Assembly (NCBI GenBank): GCA_965153455.1
Contig: OZ234493.1
Coordinates: 1,364,001 to 1,428,000, forward strand
Reading direction: 5' to 3'
DNA length: 64,000 nucleotides
Source: Sphagnum compactum
Taxonomy: Eukaryota > Bryophyta > Sphagnopsida > Sphagnales
A program made the translations under genes and the position numbers. Under the pieces are notes generated by a model. It saw only the letters and a list, made by a program, of their open reading frames with translations, was not told where the DNA came from and searched no databases. Position 1 is the stretch's first letter. Each line of letters starts with the position of its first letter. This document shows, one piece after another, positions 12,502 through 26,119 of this stretch.

Positions 12502-15168
12502 AGCTCAAGAAGAGTCGTAGCCACCTTCTGTACGCAGAAGATGACAGTGGACGACAGCAACACAACCAGAGCGAGCGAGTCGTGAGGGGGTATAATGATG
12601 ACAAGCTCTCGTAGAAGGAAAGAAGTGGGACCTGGCTTCAGTCTGTCATGCTGATGTTGCGCATGCAGCTGCAGCAAAAAGGCGCGATGATCGGGAGTTG
12701 GAATCTGTGTGGGGATATGCTTGCTCTCTTGGCTTCATGGTAAGAAGAAAAATTAATCCAGTCTGAAGGAGGAGGAGGATCGTTATCGCTAGGTAGCAGC
12801 TCGGGTGACAAATCCCATCTATCTATCTTCAGCGCCATCTTCAGCAGCACCCGCAATACAAACAGCAGGAGAAAAGCAAGAAGCTGCCAAAACACTAGAA
12901 CAAACAAGCACTTGAGCTCCAAACCCTAAACCTCTCTCTCTCTCTCTCCACTCCCAGAGTACCTGTGAAATTTTCCATAATGATTGTACTCTTTAAGTCT
13001 CTTCTTCTTCTTCCACAACAGATTGTGCTCTCTAGTGTTTCTGTCAGAACCTACCTGTGAGATTCCTTCCTCCACAAAGATGTGCTCTCTTCTTGTCTTC
13101 TTCACTCCATACCCTTGTGAGCTTCATCTTCCACAATGTGAAGGTTTAGGGTTTAGAGAATGGAGCTCTTTTCCTCAAGAAAGTGAGCATACTTGATGTT
13201 TCTCTATCTACCACACCTTTGTAACAACAGGAGCAGGAATTGTGAAGAGCCATGCATGCATGGCGATGGTATAGCACATCAGTGTGTTTCACCTCTTGCA
13301 ACAAAAACAATTGTGTCGTGTTGTTCTTGCCAGTCTTGGAAAACACTGTGAGGGTATACCTGTTACTCTCAACATCATCTTTGAGAGATAAAGCTGAGAG
13401 ACTTTCTATCCATTCATTGCCACTGAAGAAAAAACAAAACTGGGTCTTTACCGGCACAACTGGGTCGGGTAAAACAAAACTTATCTGCATCTTAAAAATG
13501 GGTGTTTTTTCTCCAGGTACTGCTGCTGCTCCTAAGTCTTTGGCAACAAATGTGCATTGAAAGAGATAAAGATCTCTGAGCTGCTCTAACCTCTCTCTAT
13601 ATTTTCTTCTTCCTCCAGTCGCTCCGCTTTTCCTTTTGCTGATGATGGGTGGTGGATGTGTCTGCCCACCCCCCGGTTGAAGGCGACCCAGTCCATTTCC
13701 ATGCTAAAATTTGACCTCCTCTGGTCGTTGTATCTCTGTGTGTGTGGTTGATCAAGAATCTCTGGGTGGGTGATCTGCCATTTCCACATAACTATCTGAG
13801 CTTCCCACTATGGGTTTCTCCTATGCTGAATGGCAAGCAATACAGAACAATACTTGATTAATGGCTGCCTGCTCCATCATTGTCATCTGGGTATGGTGCA
13901 TAAAACCTTGAATGCCATCCCAGTCCTCCTCACCATGATCACAATCATGGTTATGGTGGTGATGCTATGTGTCTGCTTGCTTGCTTGCCATCGTCATCTT
14001 TCTCACTATCGTTACATTTTTTGTTCTCAACTTCTTCCTCTTGACAAGGATTCCCCGATTGGCAATTGGCAGATTTCTTCTTCTTCTGCATACACTCATG
14101 ACATGTCTGCTCTCACTCTACTTTCTCCTTTGTGTTACGAGCTGACTGTAAAAACCATGGGTTTTGAAACATGGACAAACTGCCTCCAGCCATGCTGCCA
14201 ACCTCAGTTCTCAATCTTTTTCTGCATGGTCTGTATGTATGTACCAGCCACCTCTTCTACTCTCTCTACTTTGCACCATTTTGTTGAACTTGCATTTTCA
14301 CTTACAGTTTTTTTTTCTTTATCCTAAAATTCTCTAACACTCAGTGTTTTGTCTCTCAGAACCAATAATAAAGCACACAGTCATCACCTAAATTGCAACG
14401 CAGTCACAACCACTGACTTGACTGTTCACCAACAAGAGAAAACCAAGGATCATCAGCAGACTGGACTTAGAATATCCTTTGTAGTAGTCCCTCCACATGG
14501 ATCAAAAGCATAGGCATACATACTAGCAGAGAACTTGCCTCATATCTTCTTCCTTGTGTGTAACTCTCTCCTGCAGCCTCTCATCCATGCATATTCAGAA
14601 GCAGACAAAAGAGCAGCTGGAATGTTCTTCTTCAACTGTGCTCTCAAGAGAACTATGTCAATTGCAGCAGCATTTTTGTCAAGTGTCCTCTCATCTGCCT
14701 CGTCAGCCCTGGCATCTTTCATTTCCACCACCCTTCCTCTTCCCCTCCCTCGCTCATTCCCTCCCACCTTACTCCACCATTCAACCCAGAGACTTGTTTC
14801 CTCCCACTCTAGACAAAAAGCCTTCCTGCCTCTTGCAATTTGAACTGATGAAGAAGATCCTTCTCAAAAAAGCAATGCAATGTTTAAACCCAACTGGTTT
14901 TTCGTCTGGGCAGGCTTTGAATTATCACCCTCACCACCTGGCTCTACTAGCACTTTCCAGAAATTCATCCCACCTTGCTGATTGCAGCACTTCTGTACAA
15001 TTCTGCTCGGGTGGTTCTGTGTGATGAACTGCTTCTGGGTCTTCAATTGCTCTAATCCATCCTGTACAACAATGCAAAGTGGCAGCTGATCAGCAAAGTA
15101 GATGCAAAAAAAGATCAAGTACTCACACCCACAAGTCTTCCATCACTTCTGGAGCAAGGTACTCAAGG
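12502..15168. other. Intergenic DNA upstream of SQD2 and downstream of the zinc-finger gene
   Basis: No further gene is recognised. The part nearest SQD2 (12502-12960) holds its presumed 5' UTR and promoter, with a telo-box and CT tract. A second telomere-like doublet lies at 13144-13156. The part nearest 15168 should hold the 3' UTR of the zinc-finger gene. Several 100-165 codon open frames here (for example 13830-14327 plus) show no family resemblance. Confidence 0.5.
12921..12949 (-). promoter_or_regulatory. Telo-box plus (GA)n tract upstream of SQD2
   Basis: AAACCCTAAA at 12921-12930 is followed directly by a CT run at 12931-12949, which is GA on the SQD2 coding strand. They lie about 420 bases upstream of the SQD2 ATG. 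Telo-boxes and GAGA motifs are common plant promoter elements bound by TRB and BPC proteins. Function here is inferred from sequence and position only. Confidence 0.5.
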
Positions 15169-18100
15169 TCAATAGAATCTTTGAACCCGGGAAAGACAGA
15201 CAACCCATTTGGAAGACAGACAGGCAGACAGAACATGATCTGATTCCAGTAACAAAATGCCATTCAATTTCAAGCTGAAGCTCATCACAGAAACAAGATC
15301 AACAAAGGCCACTGGACTGCACAGAAGCTTACTCATGTAATGGCAGTCTAGCGCTTCTGTGATCCAAGCTGAATGACTCACTATTGCAGCATCTTCACAT
15401 TTGTTCTCAACAGAAGCAGGTCCTTTGTCAGGGCTGTTCACATCTGCCTCCTCATCTGAATCGTAAGGGGCACACCCATCAGCCTGTTCAGAATGAAAAT
15501 GCTCAACACCTGCCTCACAATCTTCTAGACAGCCTTCCTCATGCAATGTCGACTCAGTTTCAGCCACCTTGTGGTGGTCACCAGAACTAGCGTGTAGTAG
15601 ACCTTGTTGGTCTGGCTCAGTTTTTTCATTGCTATGCTCAACTCTTCTCTCATTGCTGCTGCTGCTGCTGCTGCTGCTGCAAGCCTCTAGACAACAACTC
15701 TCTTCCTCCCCCGCCTCAAAATCTTCTTCTTTCCTTCCCTTCAACACTGAACTTGCATTCCTATCCTCGGCAACCACCAATTGCATTCTTACACTGCCAC
15801 CAGTAGGTGAGTTGGTGGTGCCTGCAGTAACATTTTCATTAACAGTAGAACCTCTCAAGGAAGAGTCTTCTGTATGCTCACCACCACTGGAGCGAACGGG
15901 TCGCCACACTTTCGCAGCAGCCAAGAATCGTCCTGTGACACTGAGCCAGGATCCTTGCTTCAGCAAGCCTCCTTGTTCCCTACGCTCCACAGCAGGCCCA
16001 GCATGATACTTGAGATGCTTGGGTGCAAGGCTCATGAGAGGGAAATGATGCCTGGGTGAAGCACCTCTATAACAATGACTTGAACCTGCAAAAAACTCCT
16101 TGGAGTGTTCATCAAGAGTGGTGTCTGCAATGTCCAGGCTACCAGATCCCATATCATATAGGTGATGGGTGTTGCCACCATCCATTTCTTGAGTGTGCTT
16201 CAGAGCAGCAGGGGCTGCAAGCACCGCTGTGTAGGAAGGACTGCCAACTTGCGCCCATGACAAGGAAGGAGAAGAACAAGACCTTCCAACACCAGCTCGT
16301 GATGTGACACTGGGTTGTGCTGCAAACTTACCAAGAGGCACACTTAATGAGCCTACCAGAACATCTGGACTGACACCACACCTTTCAACCTGCCCTTCTT
16401 CCAGCTTCAGAAGTTCTTCAGGACAAGGGACACTTCCACCCTCTGGTTCAATGGAATTTGCAGCCAAAACCAATACACTTGTGGGTTTAGGATCACATGC
16501 AGTGCTCGCACCAGACCTATGGGGTAGGCATGGCCAGTCTTCAGAATTTGTGTCCAGATGGAACCTGTTTGAAGGCATACTGCTCATGCTGCTGACAATG
16601 CCTCCAAAAGTTGCTGGCAGCACAGCAGGCATGGCCTCCCTCTTCTCAAGGTTTCTGCTCTCCTCCTTGGGTGCTTTGCTAGTGATCAATAGTAAGTCCT
16701 CATCTAAAGCGTGAGATTGTTCAGGAAACAACTCCATGGTCTTGTGAAGCATACTTGCAGCCACAAAACTCTTTTCACTCTCATCATCGAGACTCTCGGT
16801 TGCAGAGTCCACTGCAGCAGGCTGTTGGGTCTTCCTTGTCCATGCAACATGGGGACTCCCACACAAAGGAACACTTCTATTCATCACAGGCTTGCTCCAG
16901 TATGGCCGTGGAGTAGGAGCTCCAAACCAAAAACTAGCTGCAGATCCAGAGTTTGCTGAATACACAGAACCAGCACTACTTGTTGGCTTTCGAAATGGCT
17001 TGAAGGACATGCTCTGAGATCCTTCAAAATATTTGGACTCTATGCTACGAGAATCCCTCCCAGTCCTATTGGAAACAGATGACTGTAGGTATTCTTCAGC
17101 ACTTGCGTGGTCCTTGATAGCCCTTCCAACTTTGGGCTCCAATTCTTGCCTCTTGAACTCCATGCTCGATTTTTGTTGCTCCACTGTCAGGCAGACAAGA
17201 CCATTCTCACCTGACTCCATTTGGACAAGACCCTGAGAATCTTCAGAAATACCCAACGCTTTTCCATCAAAGGGAGCCCGAGCCTGCTCAAGCTGCTGTG
17301 TTGTTCCCTCTTCCATGGTTGCTTTAGAGCAGAGCAATCCATCCATGCAGCAGACATGCAAAGCAGTCTGATCAACCTCATCACGACATTCCTGTTCGTC
17401 ATCTCGACCTAAGTCTTTGTGAGAAGCTTGTGAGTCAATCAATTCCTTCTGCATTTGTAGTAGTGTAGGCTCTTTGGTGCATACATCCTCCCCTGCAAAC
17501 ACCTCCCCATCTCTGCCCATCACCTCTTGTCCAGCTTGTTCACAAATCTCAATTTCCAGAGACTCTGCCAGGTTAGGTTCACATCCACCCAAGGAACCAA
17601 GTGATGTTGAACTAGCTGTGGGAGAATCGTCTTCCTCAACAATCTCAGCAGATGGACCCTCCTCGTCCATTGAGTCATTTTCCAACTCATGAATAGCTAG
17701 TTGAGAAACACTTCCTTTCCGCTCCTTCAATCCCTTTTGCCTTGATTTCTTCTTCTTCTTCTTCTGAAAATGCCTTTCACGCCTGCAAAAAGAACATCCA
17801 GATAAGCTCCACAGATCCTCTCAGATGCAACAGATGCAAGAGAGTGAGATCTCTCACATGCTACAAATTGGAAACACCTTCACCCCCACACATATGAATA
17901 CAATAACAGCATATGTGTAATTGTGTACTAAATTACAGAAGATAGACTCTTGCTTGGGGGGGGTGGGGGAAGAAGAGCCCTCTGCAAAATAGACCACAAT
18001 GGGTTGGTCCCCAACTTGTAAAATCAGCAGAACAAGATAGGAAGTGAATATGTGCAACCCGAAAGGGTAAAAATGATTAGGGCAAGAAAGAAAAAAAGAG

Positions 18101-21100
18101 ATGACATCTTGCCCCAATAAAACCCTAAAAAAGGATGAATTTGGTGTAATACATGAAAAAAAGACCATTGTTAGGTGAGATGGGTTTTGGAGCCTAGCAC
18201 CCACTTCATTTGTGCAGCTTCTTCTTCTTTCACCAATTCTTGCTGGTTCCGCAGGGCTTCAGCTTCCTTGTCAGCCATCCAAGCCTTCACCTGTAAACAG
18301 GAATCCCACACATAAGCCATAGACAAGCAATTTATTCCATTGTAATATAAGATCCTTGTTGATCATCTAACTAATGGAATGCAAGTCCTGATTTTGTGAA
18401 AAGAATCTCCAATCCAAGGTCAAAGATTTAATGGACTGACCACTGTAGTATACGGCAGGAATCCCTGGAAACCAAAAAACACAAGACCCAACTAAGACAA
18501 ATCAAACAAAAATGAAGTCAGGGTGAAAATTGATGAAAACACTCTAGTTGAGAAGAAAAGCAGAGAGACCAATTTTCATAGTAAATTCCATGAAAAATCT
18601 AAAACAGTTTCAGGTGTACTGGCTACAGCACACACTTGTACGTAGGCAATGAGGGCATGTAAAGAGCAAACATTGATTGAAATTTGAGCCAACTTTGAAG
18701 AACCCATCAAGGCCAGATAAAACAGTTGAAAATTCAATGACAACCTTATTATATGTCTAGACTCAAAATTCGAGCCTAAAAGAAAGATGTCTTCCTAAAG
18801 GTACCAGACATCTTCCACTTGAAAGAAACCTATTCCAGACAAGCTCTGGGAACAGGAAGTAAAAAGACATCCAAAGTCTCAGAGCAAAGCACAGACACCC
18901 AATGGACAAGAAAGAACAAACCAAAAGTTCAGAGCAAAGCTCAGACACCCAATGTACAAGAAAGAAAAAACTAAAACTACACAAGACAATGAACTACAGG
19001 CTTCAGCAAAAGCATTCCAAGAATATGACAGGAAATTGTGATAAGCTTACCAGTGTCTGCTCAAGAATAAAACTTAGAGAAGCAATCAAGTTCTTCTCTT
19101 CACGCTGAATCTTGCCAGCGTCTCCTTGATACACATACTTTTGTACAGCAAGAGGAGGCTCACCACACAAGAATGTCTTCTCACTTGCTTCATCAAGAAC
19201 ATTGAGCAACTGTTCTGAAGCCAAAGGGAAAACTCCTCTATTATTTTCCACAATTTCCTGAAATGCAGGGCAAATAACAGAACATCACAAAGACTTTCTA
19301 TGAGTAAAGAAATCTCAACAAAACTACAGCAAAAAATAAATCTCTTCACTCTGCAACTTTTAGGAGATGGTCATTATGACAGCCTTACACTTTCCAACGA
19401 AAATTTGCAATTCGCAGCAGCAGCAACTACAACAATGCAGTCCAATACTATCCCAAGTATAGCAGAAAAACCAATCAACTTACAAGCAGCTCTTGCCCGG
19501 CTTTGATATAAGCATGTGGGAGGGACTTCGCACTAGCCTGATTCATGAAAACAGCCAGGGCACCTACAGCAGATTGCCCTGATAGATCCTGTAAAAAAAA
19601 ACCCCCGCACGTGCCTTAACTTACAGCTGCAGCTTCCAAAATGATCCTCCTATTTATCTGGCACAAATAGATATGGAAGCAGTTCTGACCATGTGAAAAG
19701 CAACCCAAGACTTAATTGTGAACATAGATCCAAGGGGATGATATCAGAGGGGGAGCTTGCAGAAAGAACAACTGGCTACAAGAGATGATAAGAAACACCC
19801 AATTTGGCAGTTGAACATGATGGGTTTCCAATCAGTTACCAGAGCAATCAATTGAGAGGACCATCACATACCTCTAATTCACAATTCTTTGAAGACACGA
19901 TATGTTGAGCCTCCTCAGGCGATAACTGCACAATATCATGATTCCCTTTAAAGCTACCGCCCATCTCTTACTATGTGTCCACAACCACAACAGCAGGACG
20001 CCCATAGAAAGTTTTCTCAATAGGACATAATTCTCTCAGTGATCAGCAATGTCTATGAGCTTTCCAGAGAGAGCTTTCACAACAACAAACACTTTGAAAA
20101 TAAACACAGAAAAGAAATGAGTGTGGTTGCAACCTCATGAGCATTAATCATCTCACAAAGTATCAGTGTCAGACCCATCACATTCATCATGAATGGAAGT
20201 GACCCAACTGCCCATTCATAACTCCCATGGACTTCCTTTGGTTCCCAAGATGGGGTTAAGGATAACTAGGAAATAATCTGTCCAAAACTTCAGGCAAAAG
20301 TAGTAGACATCTGCATCCTGAGTTTCTGTCATCATTTCTGTAAAGCAAAATGGGAAGGATGGATGCACCTTGTCCCAGAATGTGGCTATATGTTTCCTTT
20401 TCATACTCAAGTCCTCCTGTGTGGAAAATACAAGAAAGTAAGTGCAACAATTTCACCAATCATATTGTGGACACAACACACTCAGGCACTTTTCCAAACT
20501 GCATGGAGAAGAAGTCTGTACCACAGTCCCAAGTATGACTTTCCAGTTGGATGCCTCACTTTGTCCCCACTGGATTGAGGGCTATGTTTTGAGGTTACAA
20601 GAGAAATCTCTCGATGATGATCCAGGAAATGATAAGTTTGTGCTTGAGAGCCATTTTTTTCTTGTGAAAGGGTTGGATTTCTAAATCTGCAAAAGTCCTG
20701 CTGCTTCTGAGGAAGTTTAGTTCGGGTGGAAGAGATGGGATTCCAAAAACATTTTGCGACAGCCAGAGGCAGCAAGTACCTTATCAAGATGAGAGCTTCG
20801 CCGATGCATACGGCTGTGTCTGCAATGATTGAACGGAGAGCAAAACTCACGAGTGCATTTGTCACATTTCTGCAGTTGCACTTTTGAGGGTGATAGCAAT
20901 GGCCACCCTGGCAAATCTGTAAGATTTCCAGGACAGGAGGAGTATGTTCCCCTTGCTAAATTTCCAGATGCATGAAAAGGGAGGATAGATTCGCTACCAT
21001 CATTTGTTCATTCAATCTGACAACAGCCCCCCACACTTAAGTACATGGTTTTTTGTGGGCATCAGCACTCTCTTACCTCTGAGAGTAGCCAATACCCACA

Positions 21101-22370
21101 ACAAAATTGCACCTCAAGAGCGCAAAAAATACTTTACCCAGAAGACATGAAGACTAATTCCATACAGTAACATCAAAACAATGCAGTAGGTACATGCCCA
21201 AGGAATAGGCTTCTGATACATCAATGACACATGTAAAAGGAATTTCATCTCACCAGTAGCTTTAGCTGCAGCTGCAGCTTGAGCAAACGCAGCCATTGCT
21301 TGTGGAACAGTTTTAAGACTGTGCAGATTCCTATCTCCAGATCCCTGCAAGCCTGCCCTCCCCTGCAAGGTCCCAGCGGCCTTTGACCTGCTGCTGATCA
21401 TTTCTAATTCTCCCGAGTGAAGATCTGCTGCACCTGTGCTCTCCTCAAAACTCTCCTCTCTCATCTTCAAGCCCAGTTCTTCAATGTTCAGACTTTTGGG
21501 AATCTTGTTAACAGCAGCAGCAGCCACCTGATCAAAAGCATCTGGCCAAATGGTACATTGTGCAGCAGGCTTGTCACCTGGTCTGTTTGTGAAGGACATG
21601 CATGGTTCCCAGCCAATTGTCTGGCGTATGAGCATATCGAGTGACTTCCTGTCAGACTCAGCTATATCCTTGGCTCGTAAATCCTCTAGAGATGAATGTT
21701 CAACCCCTTTCTTGCCTGTCACTTTTCCAGCTGCCTGTACACTCAACTCTTTTTCTGATTGCATGCTTTTACCTTTCACCTCCTTGGAAACCTTTTTCCC
21801 TAACAACTTCTGCTGCTTTGTTTCCAAGCCACTAGCAACTCCAACATCATTGCTATGCACACTCGATGACCCAGTGTTCCTATCATCATTTGCTACTACT
21901 ACTTCACCACCTCTGTCATCAGGAAAGCATGCCTTTTGGATGTCGACTTTACAACCTCTGTGCCTCCTTACCCCAGGCACTTCTGCTACTTCCCTCTCCT
22001 GGACAGGTGAGCTGGATTTGCCCTCCTCCCCTCCTACAAAAATCTCTTTCTCTGAACTAGACCTTACAAAAGGACCTAGTACATAATCCGACAGGGGCTT
22101 CCCTTTTTCGATGTCAACAAAAGGGTAATCTTTGCCATCACTGAGAGGTAGAAATTTTATTGAGGAGTCACCGGCCATAGCATCCAGGTAATCTCCAACT
22201 TCAGACAAACCTTCTTTACATGGCTCACCCAAATCCTTGGATTCTTCCCTTGCAACAAGGAGACCCAATTTCCCAGTTAGAAGTCCTGCTTCAAGCTCTC
22301 CAAATGCAGCAGCTCTGCTAATGTCTTGTTTCTGTTCCTTGCTCTTTTTGTTATCAGTCACCATCATCAT
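15169..22370 (-). CDS. Large C2H2 zinc-finger protein, plant NST1-like family
   Basis: Eight exons (high to low): 22370-21254, 20916-20780, 20416-20369, 19925-19872, 19588-19484, 19257-19051, 18290-18205, 17782-15169. All phases close, giving 1455 residues. One C2H2 finger lies at about 390-410, with C390, C393, H406 and H410 in KCDKCTREFCSPFNHCRHSR. The next conserved blocks are ATFWDK, LSPEEAQHIVSSKN, LDEASEKTFLCG and KNLIASLSFILEQTLVKAWM. They lead into ADKEAEALRNQQELVKEEEA and a lysine-rich basic run near residue 595. I recall this order in Arabidopsis proteins annotated as 'stress response NST1-like'. The finger and basic segment suggest a nuclear or RNA/DNA-associated protein, but biochemical function is unknown. 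The 871-codon last exon encodes a Ser/Glu-rich tail that looks disordered. The ATG at 22370 follows an acceptor-like TACAG, so an upstream exon is possible. The final 60 or so residues may be mis-modelled if a late intron exists. Confidence 0.82.
15654..15680 (-). repeat. (CTG)n run encoding poly-serine
   Basis: An uninterrupted CTG/GCT run in the last exon of the zinc-finger gene encodes eight or more serines on the minus strand. It lies in the low-complexity tail. Confidence 0.9.
18871..18979. repeat. Twofold tandem duplication in zinc-finger gene intron
   Basis: Two copies of a unit of roughly 55 bases lie in the intron between exons 19257-19051 and 18290-18205. Each contains CAGAGCAAAGC, CAGACACCCAATG and ACAAGAAAG. 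The copies differ at only a few positions. Confidence 0.75.
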
Positions 22371-23638
22371 ACCTGTATAAAAGCTGCAACAGAAATTGCA
22401 GGATCAGTCATCAGCAAAGACACATTGACTCACACATAGAATACACATCAACATGATTACAACTCCACAAGATACACTGCAAGGGTAACCAAATAAGTAT
22501 TGTGTCAGTTTCAGTGAAACCAAACAAACCCAACAAGGATGATGAGTGCAGCCAGAACCTTGTGAATGTCACTCACAAATTATCAGACCCTTTGTCACCT
22601 TCTCTGCGTATGAAGACAAAAATCCTGAATTCTTGGATGAATTCTTGGAGCTGGAGGTTTTCCACTACCTTTGCACCAAAGCCTTCAGTTGTCAGACCTT
22701 GCCATCTAAGATCCCCTGAGGCCAACTTGATCACAAGACTTGTAGTAGTCATAAAAGACTACTCTGTTTTTTCCTGAAAAACCACCCTTCACATCTGACC
22801 TCCATTTGCTAGGTTTAACAATCAAGCTGCCTGCTCCAGAAGTCACATTACCTCACAGATTGAGCAAAAACCTCACTTCTGCTGCTTGTGAATTGTACCA
22901 GTATCACGTGGAATGTTCAAAAGTATGAGCCCTGTTTTCCTGCTGCACATTCTTGAGAGCACCTGACACTTTGCATGTGAGTTGTGACCCAATTGCTCCT
23001 AACACACATTTTACTGCATTTGGGAGCCATGCCAGAGCTGGGTGGGAAGGTCTCATCAACACACCCTGAATGAAGGCTCACCAACCACAGATAACATTCA
23101 AATAGGTTGCAAGAAGAAGCATTCATTCGACACATTCAAATCGGGTCCGAAAAACTGGTGACAAGTGTGCAATGCTCAGAAACACAGTTCCTTGTGGTGG
23201 CTTCGCCACAATACTCCTGATCAGGTTCACTAGCTCCAAACTGCAGCAAAACACAAAACAGTCCCAAAAATTCAATGGAATAGGGGAAGAATAATCATGG
23301 GAACAACAACATGACATCCAAGGGGAGTGGTAACTGACAGCATCCTTTTGCACCAAGCCATGGCCAATGCAATAAAGGCAAAGGGTATTTGAAGATAAAC
23401 AAACTGTCGAAAGGATCCATGATGGAGCAGCTTCTAATTACACAATCTCCTAAACCTGAGAAAAACCAAATATGCCTGCTGTTTGTGCACCCAGTTTCTT
23501 TGTATACATCCTGGTTGTGCTTATCTGCTCTGGTGGTGGATCTGCAGTGTCATTCCTTAAGATTTGTCTTTGTGTGCAATGTGGGTTTCAATGCCTAGGT
23601 CGTCATCATCATCACCATTTGGATCCAGAGGCATCCAT

Positions 23639-23730
23639 GAGGATCATCAATTCAGAGGAGCAAGAAGGGATTTGAAGCAATTCTACGAGGATCAAATTCA
23701 GAGCAGCAAGAAGGGATTTGAAGCAATAAC
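23639..23730. repeat. Twofold duplication of a 44-48 bp unit
   Basis: Copies start at 23639 and 23687. Both read GAGGATCA, then TTCAGAG, then CAAGAAGGGATTTGAAGCAA. They lie upstream of the zinc-finger gene. Confidence 0.85.
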
Positions 23731-23745
23731 TAACCGCACCCTGTC

Positions 23746-23798
23746 TGTGTGTGCGTGTGTGTGTGTGTGTGTGTGTGGGTGTGAGAGAGAGAGAGAGA
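23746..23798. repeat. Compound (GT)n-(GA)n microsatellite
   Basis: A GT run at about 23746-23777 is followed by a GA run at about 23782-23798, in the 5' flank of the zinc-finger gene. Confidence 0.95.
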
Positions 23799-24303
23799 TC
23801 CGTCACATACCCACCAAGAAGTATCCCTTGTTCTTGTTCTTGTCCGCAAAAGCTTTCATCAAACGACAGATACAACGCCCTGGAAGAAATTCTGCTTCTT
23901 TGGCTCCCTCCTCCTCTACCGCTTCGTAATCCTCCTTCTCGTTCTCCTCCTTCACTCCTTCTCCTGCCAAGAGCTTGAGTCCCGATCCACCGCCTTGATT
24001 TATTTCGCAACAAGCGACAACAGCATCGACAAAGCTACTCGCATTTTATTTGGGGTCCTAGATCTAGTAGAGCACAAATGAGGAGGAGGAGGAGGAGGAA
24101 GAGGAGGAGCACGAAAGCCAAAGAGCACAACACTTTCTTTCAGAACCCAAAAGTCCGTTTGGGTGTACATTCTTCTGCAAAGAAAAGAGCGGAAGGAAGA
24201 CAGAAAAAAATACTTGTCGATAGCAATTCCAACAGAAGAGACAACCGCCCAAATCTGCCAAGACACAGCCACGGGCCGACGCCAACCAAAACCAAAACCG
24301 AGA

Positions 24304-24315
<12 letters not shown>

Positions 24316-24337
<22 letters not shown>

Positions 24338-24357
24338 AGAGGAGAAGGGACGGACAC

Positions 24358-24405
<48 letters not shown>
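24316..24405. repeat. Long (GA)n tracts 5' of zinc-finger gene
   Basis: Two GA runs, 24316-24338 and 24360-24405, are separated by a short purine-rich spacer and preceded by a CG run. They lie about 1.9 kb upstream of the annotated ATG at 22370, which suggests that the transcript has a long or spliced 5' UTR. The palindrome GATACCCTCCGGGTATC follows at about 24417. Confidence 0.95.
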
Positions 24406-24408
<3 letters not shown>

Positions 24409-26119
24409 GGGAGAATGATACCCTCCGGGTATCTCCGGGGGCGTCTCGCGCTGCCACGGAGCCCCAACCGCCCTGGGGGTGGGAATCGGGGGGACTGTCA
24501 CATTTGGTACATAACCGCCGGATCTATCTAATAAGCACACATAGAGGGAGAACACAGCTGATTTGGCCCACTTTTGGCAGTTTTTTTTTTTTTTTTTCCT
24601 CTTATTTTGTTTTTTGTATTTTGTTTTTTCCTCTTATTTTTTTTTGTTTTTAAATTATTAAATTATTAAACAAGAGTCATTAAATTATTTTCAGCCCTAG
24701 AGGTATAATATGGTGCAATATAATAAAAAGATATTTTTATGTATATATATAAATTGTATTTAAGATATATATGAAAACTTAATAAATATATATATTTGCA
24801 TGTGTATTTTTGTGCATATTTATGTATATTGTTTCATATATGGAATCTAAAATTTGATATTTTAATTCTAAGAAATTATTATGTGAACTCAAAAATTGTT
24901 ATTTGAATCTGAAATTTGATATTTGAATTTTTAAAAAATTATTTGAATACAAAAAAAATGATCTTTGGAGTCAAATTTTATTATTTTAATTGAATTTTAA
25001 ATTTTAATTGAAATTTTTTTAAAATTCTTAACTTAAAATTCAACAAAATGGATATAATTAGGAAATAAACTAAACTAAACATAACTTAAGTACCTAGCTT
25101 AACCTGGTCTAACCTAACATAGTTAATCCATTAATATTTGTTAGTTAATATGAAATTGTTAATACATGCGACTAGGCTACAATTAGATTGCAACTAAATT
25201 TTTAAAATTAATTAACACTAATAATTACTTTCAAGTCTTTGAATAATATTTTTGTCATTAAAAATACATCATTAAATTGTTACTTTTATTTTTTTATTAA
25301 TGTTGTCTTCCTATTAATTACCTTCTTATTTTAGCTCCCTATTTATTATAAATAACTTATTAGTGTAATTACTTTCTTGATGTAATTTTTTTGTATTTTA
25401 ATTACCTTCCTAGTACAACTATCATTCAATAAACTATTAAGGTTTAGAGAGAATTTTTTATTAAAATAAATTAAACAAAAAAAAGAAATATAACATTTTC
25501 CATCAAATCAATATTAAACATTATCTTTTATATTAAAAATTCAAGACAAAAAAATGTTTCTTAAACCTTCAACTAAAAATTCATTATGTTTTTTTTCCAC
25601 ATAAGTATAATTTTTTTCTTTCATTTCACACACACCAATTTTTTTAGTATAACACACATAGAATAATAAAGATTGAGAAAAATGAAAGAATGAGGGAATG
25701 ATGTCAATAAATAATAAGGAACTACAATTGATTTTTGAACACACATATCTTTTTTTTTTAATTCTTCTTATTTTAGTTTCCTGCACATATCTTAGTTAAT
25801 ATCAAATTACATTATCTTTTAGAAATTAACTAGTTTAGTGTTTTCATCCCATATTAAATAAATAATGATAAATATGAACATATCATTGATAATTAAATAA
25901 TTATTAAAGTACTTTATACATTAGTTAAACTAAAAATTTCCTTGCTAATGATATTACCATGATATAACATTTTCATTTAAATTTTTATTTATTTATTTTT
26001 TGTGATGGTAATCACAATTAATTAATAAAAAGGGTTTCCCATTCAATTATTTACATGTGAACAAACAAGTGAACATTAATCAAAGACTTTTGAATAAATT
26101 TATTTATCAATATTTTATC

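Noticed and set aside
15569-16714. Plus-strand frames of 136-145 codons
   Set aside because: They are antisense shadows of the large last exon of the zinc-finger gene.
24000-24653. Overlapping 105-191 codon frames on both strands
   Set aside because: They are created by the long GA microsatellite, giving Arg-Glu or Ser-Leu alternations. No real protein is implied.
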